DNA of 10,047 bases, taken from assembly GCA_945870475.1 (NCBI GenBank), contig CAMBSR010000068.1:1-10047 (forward strand), in the 5' to 3' direction. The stretch's first letter is position 1; each line of letters starts with the position of its first letter. A model generated the notes under the pieces. The model was given only the letters and a program-made list of their open reading frames with translations, ran no database searches and was not told the origin of the DNA. The stretch comes from Phycisphaera mikurensis NBRC 102666. Its GTDB lineage: Bacteria > Planctomycetota > Phycisphaerae > Phycisphaerales > SM1A02. Of this stretch, positions 7,102 to 10,047 are shown piece after piece. The translations under genes and the position numbers were made by a program.

Positions 7102-7536
7102 ATGCGAATCGACCGCCTCCGCCGCTCCGCCCGCCGATCCCGCCGCGCCTTCTCGCTCGTCGAGCTGATCGTCGCGGTGACCATCATGGCCATCCTCGCC
7201 GCGCTGGTGGTGCCGCGCGTCTCGCAGTGGATCGGCTTCACCAAGTCCAAGACCGCGCGTGCCGATGCCGAGACCATCTCCAACCAGGTCCGCATGTACA
7301 TGACCGCCAAGGGCCTGAGCATGCTCCCCGATGACTTCAGCCTGGTGGAGCTCACCGAGGGCGACACCGCCCTGCTCAACAAGAACCAGCTCACCGACCC
7401 CTGGGGCAACCAGTACCAGATCAAGACCCGCGGCGAGGTGAACCTCGACTTCGACGTCTACAGCTACGGCGCCGACGGACAGTCCGGCGGCGAGGGCGAG
7501 TCCGCAGACATCATCGCCGGCGACAAGCGCAACTGA
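7102..7536 (+). CDS. gspG: Type II secretion system major pseudopilin GspG
   Basis: A 144-residue pseudopilin that polymerises into the periplasmic pseudopilus pushing substrates through the outer-membrane secretin. It has a 16-residue, strongly basic leader and then the class III signal FSLVELIVAVTIMAILAALV (17-36), with Glu at +5. The C-terminus has the GspG hallmarks: TDPWGNQYQIK and a calcium-loop-type YGADGQSGGEGESADI. Length is normal. The residue before the cleavage site is Ala16, not the near-invariant Gly, which is unusual for a major pseudopilin. The ATG at 7102 follows tggaaa and gives a normal leader; in-frame starts at 7021 (ATG) and 6982 (TTG) would add 27 or 40 residues with no sign of coding. 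It is preceded by an AT-rich gap and followed by a strong hairpin, suggesting its own expression level. Confidence 0.94.
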   Translation: MRIDRLRRSARRSRRAFSLVELIVAVTIMAILAALVVPRVSQWIGFTKSKTARADAETISNQVRMYMTAKGLSMLPDDFSLVELTEGDTALLNKNQLTDPWGNQYQIKTRGEVNLDFDVYSYGADGQSGGEGESADIIAGDKRN

Positions 7537-7555
7537 CGCACGCCGCGCGCGTGCG
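7537..7555 (+). other. Perfect GC-rich hairpin between gspG and gspH
   Basis: CGCACGC (7537-7543) and GCGTGCG (7549-7555) form a perfect seven-base, nearly all-GC stem with a five-base loop, beginning immediately after the gspG stop codon. No T tract follows, so it is not a classical terminator. Intercistronic hairpins of this kind can protect the upstream message from 3' decay or reduce read-through. Either would raise GspG over the minor pseudopilins. The structure is seen; the role is inferred. Confidence 0.5.
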
Positions 7556-7561
7556 CTTCCC

Positions 7562-8182
7562 ATGATTTCCGCACGCGCACATCACCTTCACATGCCACGC
7601 GCGTTGCGCGGCGGGCGACGCTCGCTGCGCGGCGGCTTCACGCTCATCGAGCTGATCGTGGTGATCGTGGTCCTGGCCATCGCGTCGGTCGCCATCGTCC
7701 CCAAGTTCACGGGCACCGCACGCCAGGAAGCCGACAACGCGGTCGACCAGGTGGCGGAGATCATGCGGCTCTTCGCCTACCGGCAGTCGCTCGGATCGCA
7801 GCAGGTGGCCATCTGGCGCGACGGCGCCGACGGCCGCATCTACCTGCTCGTGAAGGACGGGAACCCCGAGGATCCCACCGCTCCCGCGGAATGGCGCACG
7901 GACCGCTTCGCGGCGCCGGTCAGCCTGCCGCAGGGCGTGGAGATCGAGGACGTGCGAAGCAACGACCAGCGCGTCGACCCCTCGGAGTGGACGATCACCA
8001 GCACGCCCGGCGGCGAGCGGCCGAAGATCGAGGTGCGGCTGGTGGGACTGGGCATCGACTCCACCGTGGTGCTGCCGACCGGATCGCCGAGCGTCGTGCG
8101 CGTGGATGCGGACAAGCCGGCACCGTTCGCACGGGCGCCCATCGACCTCGACCGGTCGGGACGGGACCACGAGCCATGGTGA
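7562..8182 (+). CDS. gspH: Type II secretion system minor pseudopilin, GspH-like
   Basis: The product is a pseudopilin by its RGG|FTLIELIVVIVVLAIASVAI segment: Gly before the cut, Phe at +1, Glu at +5 and one N-terminal membrane helix. The rest is a soluble domain of about 160 residues that ends in a Pro/Asp/Arg-rich tail. Assignment to GspH rests mainly on its position between gspG and gspI and on its length; the globular part is poorly conserved in this family. GspH joins the pseudopilus near the tip complex. Start choice is uncertain: ATG 7562 gives a 25-residue leader, ATG 7592 a more typical 15-residue leader (MPRALRGGRRSLRGG). Neither has a clear ribosome site, and the hairpin ending at 7555 would crowd the first. 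The end overlaps gspI by seven bases. Confidence 0.82.
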   Translation: MISARAHHLHMPRALRGGRRSLRGGFTLIELIVVIVVLAIASVAIVPKFTGTARQEADNAVDQVAEIMRLFAYRQSLGSQQVAIWRDGADGRIYLLVKDGNPEDPTAPAEWRTDRFAAPVSLPQGVEIEDVRSNDQRVDPSEWTITSTPGGERPKIEVRLVGLGIDSTVVLPTGSPSVVRVDADKPAPFARAPIDLDRSGRDHEPW

Positions 8183-8643
8183 GCGCGCAGACACGAAGCC
8201 TGCGACGCGGCTGGGCGCTCATCGACGTGATCGTCGGCGGCGTGATCCTCGGCATCGGCATGGCGGCGGTGATCTCGATCGCGGAACGGTCGCTCGCCAT
8301 GCAGCAGCGCTCGGAGCGCGAGCTGGTGGCCGCGCAGCTCCTCGACGGCCTGCTCAACCAGGTGCTCTCCACCGGCGTCGTCGAATGGCAGCTGGGACGC
8401 GCAACGGACGGCGCATTCGATGCGCCGTTCGATGAATGGAAGTGGGAGCTCGACATCCGCAAGCAGGGCCTGGGCGACCCGTACGAGGTGACCGCGATCG
8501 CCCGCGACATCCGCGGCACGGAGTACCGCGTCGACACGCTGATGGCGCCACGCCCGGAGAACACCGAGGAACCCGCCCGAGCCCCGACCACCCCCATCGA
8601 CAGGCAGGCACGCTATGACGCGCAGACCCAACCGCAACAGTGA
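8176..8643 (+). CDS. gspI: Type II secretion system minor pseudopilin, GspI-like
   Basis: A 155-residue protein with leader MVSAQTRSLRRG and membrane helix WALIDVIVGGVILGIGMAAV, followed by QRSERELVAAQLLDGLLNQV. Loss of Phe at +1 (Trp) and of Glu at +5 (Asp17) is unusual, but Gly before the cut is kept. Position between the GspH-like and GspJ-like genes and a size near that of other GspI proteins support the call. GspI is the core of the GspI-J-K tip complex that starts pseudopilus assembly. The ATG at 8176 lies inside the end of gspH (ATGGTGA); GTG 8179 is an alternative with a four-base overlap. Its C-terminal 30 residues are Pro/Thr/Gln-rich and probably flexible, and their last 29 bases overlap gspJ. 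Confidence 0.82.
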   Translation: MVSAQTRSLRRGWALIDVIVGGVILGIGMAAVISIAERSLAMQQRSERELVAAQLLDGLLNQVLSTGVVEWQLGRATDGAFDAPFDEWKWELDIRKQGLGDPYEVTAIARDIRGTEYRVDTLMAPRPENTEEPARAPTTPIDRQARYDAQTQPQQ

Positions 8644-9661
8644 GCACGGGCCGCAACGCGGCTTCACGCTGATCGAGCTGGTCGTGGCCGGCACGATCGC
8701 GGCGTTCGTGCTGACGGCGGTGACGTTCGCGCTCTCGCAGCTGAGCAAGGGCAGGAACATCGCGCGCGACCGCGTCGAGGCGTTCCAGCGGGCAAGCACC
8801 GCGCTCGAGGCCCTGCGGCGCGAGGTCTCCTCGACGATCCGCAGCGACGACCTGTTCGAGACGCGCTTCCTCCTCACCACGCGCGAGGCCAGCGCGCGGA
8901 CCGGTGGCTACGAACGCAGCGACCTGCTGCTCTTCAACGCGTCGATGCGTCCGACGCGTCCCGTGGAGTACCAGGGCGAGGGCCGCGAATACGAGACGCA
9001 GTTCCGCGTGGAGGATGACGAACTCGGTTCCGCCATCTGGCGCCGCCGGGACTTCATGCCGGACGACACGCCCGATGGCGGCGGCACCGCCGAACCGCTG
9101 GCCGACGGCGTGGTCGGATTGCTGGTGGAAGCGAGCGATGGCGAGGCGGGCTGGCGCACGGAATGGGATTCCGACGTCGACGGCCTGCCGAAGCTGGTCC
9201 GGATGACGGTGATCGCCACGGGAATCCCGCTTGGCGGCGAACGGAACAGCATGTCCGCCGAGGTCACGCTGCGAACCGCAGTGGCCGTGGACCGCGTGAT
9301 CGGCCCGAAGGAAGATCCGCCGCCCGAGGAGCAGACACCGACGACCGACGGTTCGGGCGGTGCCACGGCGCAGAACGGCGGCACGGGCGCACAGGGCAAC
9401 GGAGCACGAGGCGGCGGTGGGCCCGCCGCTGTCGGCGATGCCGGCGGAGCGGCCGGAGATGCTGCCGGCGGCGGTGCGACACAGGCCGGAGGCGGTCGCG
9501 GCCAAGGCGGACGCGGCGGCGCCGGTGGCGGCACGGCGCCTCCCGGACGTGGCGGCGGCGGTTTCCCCGGTGGTGGCACCGGCGGGGGTCGCGGTGGACG
9601 CGGCGGCGGCTTCAACGGCGGCGTCGGTGGCGGCGCAGGCGGACGAGGAGGCCAGGGATGA
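8615..9661 (+). CDS. gspJ: Type II secretion system minor pseudopilin, GspJ-like, with glycine-rich tail
   Basis: Leader MTRRPNRNSEHGPQRG is followed by FTLIELVVAGTIAAFVLTAV (17-36), with Phe+1 and Glu+5. RASTALEALRREVSSTIR and the later LADGVVGLLVEASDG and LPKLVRMTVIATGI stretches fit the GspJ fold, whose domain ends near residue 228. The protein is 348 residues against about 200 for typical GspJ. The excess is a Pro/Glu spacer (231-245) and a tail of about 103 residues, of which I count 56 as Gly, with RGG-like and GGG runs. GspJ is part of the I-J-K tip that is thought to contact substrate and secretin. The ATG at 8615 overlaps gspI by 29 bases; the stop overlaps the gspK start as ATGA. 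The ribosome site is weak, so coupling to gspI translation is likely. Confidence 0.85.
   Translation: MTRRPNRNSEHGPQRGFTLIELVVAGTIAAFVLTAVTFALSQLSKGRNIARDRVEAFQRASTALEALRREVSSTIRSDDLFETRFLLTTREASARTGGYERSDLLLFNASMRPTRPVEYQGEGREYETQFRVEDDELGSAIWRRRDFMPDDTPDGGGTAEPLADGVVGLLVEASDGEAGWRTEWDSDVDGLPKLVRMTVIATGIPLGGERNSMSAEVTLRTAVAVDRVIGPKEDPPPEEQTPTTDGSGGATAQNGGTGAQGNGARGGGGPAAVGDAGGAAGDAAGGGATQAGGGRGQGGRGGAGGGTAPPGRGGGGFPGGGTGGGRGGRGGGFNGGVGGGAGGRGGQG
9347..9658 (+). repeat. Low-complexity GGC/GGT-rich tract encoding the GspJ tail
   Basis: About 310 bases of imperfect GGC/GGT/GGA codon repeats in frame with gspJ. No exact long repeat unit is visible; the unit is a degenerate Gly-Gly-x pattern. 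The tract also supplies the ribosome-binding site of gspK (gaggag, 9645-9650). Such tracts can vary in length between strains. Confidence 0.7.
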
Positions 9662-10047
9662 GGCATCGCGCACAACGAGGAAGCGTGGTCGTGGTGGTGG
9701 TGTGGGCGGTGGCCATCGCTGCAGTGCTGGTGGCGGCCACGCAGATCGTGACGTTCCGCCAGGCAGTGGTCGGCCGCGAGACGCTTGCACGCGTGCAGGC
9801 GCGCTGGGCGGCACGCGCGGGCGTCGAGCAGATGATCGCGATCATGGAATTCCACCTGGAGAACGCGGATCCGGACGACCCGATGGCTCCGGTCCGCGAC
9901 ATGGAGGAACACGCGCTCGGCGGCACCTCCACGGGCACCTGGGACATCCGCCACTTCCTCGACGGCGTGGAATGGGCCGGGCCGCTCGATGAGGGCGCCA
10001 AGCTCAACATCAACACCGCGACGCGCACGCAGCTCACCAACCTGCCC
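9658..10047 (+). CDS. gspK: Type II secretion system minor pseudopilin GspK (partial, N-terminal 130 residues)
   Basis: An open frame runs from ATG 9658 to the window edge with no stop. The leader MRHRAQRG is short; the helix SVVVVVVWAVAIAAVLVAAT lacks the Glu at +5, as is normal for GspK. RVQARWAARAGVEQMIA and the hallmark LDEGAKLNINTATRTQLTNL, where GspK proteins have a D-E-x-x-K-x-N-x-N segment, make the call firm. GspK caps the pseudopilus tip and carries a large helical domain, most of which would lie beyond the edge (GspK proteins are usually about 300 residues or more). The start overlaps the gspJ stop by four bases (ATGA) and has the best ribosome site in the cluster, gaggag seven bases upstream. 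Confidence 0.93.
   Translation, partial: MRHRAQRGSVVVVVVWAVAIAAVLVAATQIVTFRQAVVGRETLARVQARWAARAGVEQMIAIMEFHLENADPDDPMAPVRDMEEHALGGTSTGTWDIRHFLDGVEWAGPLDEGAKLNINTATRTQLTNLP

Noticed and set aside
8354..9954. Open frames on the - strand, including a proline-rich one, opposite gspI-gspK
   Set aside because: Pro-rich stretches are the mirror of the GGC-rich tail codons of gspJ, and no start signal or domain is visible.
3980..10047. Type IV pilus (PilB/PilC/pilin) cluster instead of a T2SS
   Set aside because: GspG has the calcium-loop C-terminus and GspK has the LNINTA segment. The order E-F-G-H-I-J-K is that of T2SS, and there is no pilT or pilM-type gene.
1..10047. CRISPR array, tRNA, rRNA, insertion sequence or prophage
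   Set aside because: No regularly spaced direct repeats, cloverleaf, rRNA-like sequence, transposase motif or terminal inverted repeats were seen; genes are ordinary chromosomal types with uniform composition.

Overview
This is a GC-rich bacterial window with dense coding. The core is a type II secretion system (T2SS) gene cluster, gspE-F-G-H-I-J-K, read left to right from position 3980 to the right edge. The sigma-factor tail at the left edge (LTKERVRQIQNQALEKIR) reads more like planctomycete housekeeping sigma factors than proteobacterial RpoD. Few genes have a strong Shine-Dalgarno site. I therefore lean towards Planctomycetota, possibly a Phycisphaerae-type organism, but a GC-rich proteobacterium is not excluded.

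Left part (1-2273): the C-terminal end of a sigma-70 family factor on the + strand converges with an MFS transporter on the - strand. The transporter is divergent from a + strand gene for subunit A of a 3-oxoacid (succinyl-CoA:acetoacetate) CoA-transferase. The catalytic subunit B, normally the next gene, is missing. A terminator-like hairpin follows subunit A.

Middle (2274-3979): a 190-base gap holds the terminator candidate, two overlapping inverted repeats and a weak extended -10. It is followed by an unrecognised 487-residue secreted protein. Motif spacing in that protein suggests up to three tandem modules, each with two LTxxQ-like motifs, recalling Spy/CpxP-type periplasmic proteins. 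It lies 52 bases upstream of gspE on the same strand, so it may be a T2SS partner or substrate; that is inference.

Right part (3980-10047): GspE (cytoplasmic ATPase) and GspF (inner-membrane platform protein) drive assembly of a pseudopilus. GspG is the major subunit, and GspH, GspI, GspJ and GspK are minor or tip subunits. A 147-base gap with an AT-rich island precedes gspG, and a perfect 7-bp GC-rich hairpin follows its stop codon. This fits separate dosing of the major pseudopilin. The genes gspH to gspK overlap by 7, 29 and 4 bases and look translationally coupled. Oddities include Ala instead of Gly before the GspG cleavage site, Trp+1 and Asp+5 in GspI, and a roughly 100-residue glycine-rich tail on GspJ. 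GspK runs off the right edge. GspC, D, L, M and the prepilin peptidase are not in the window.
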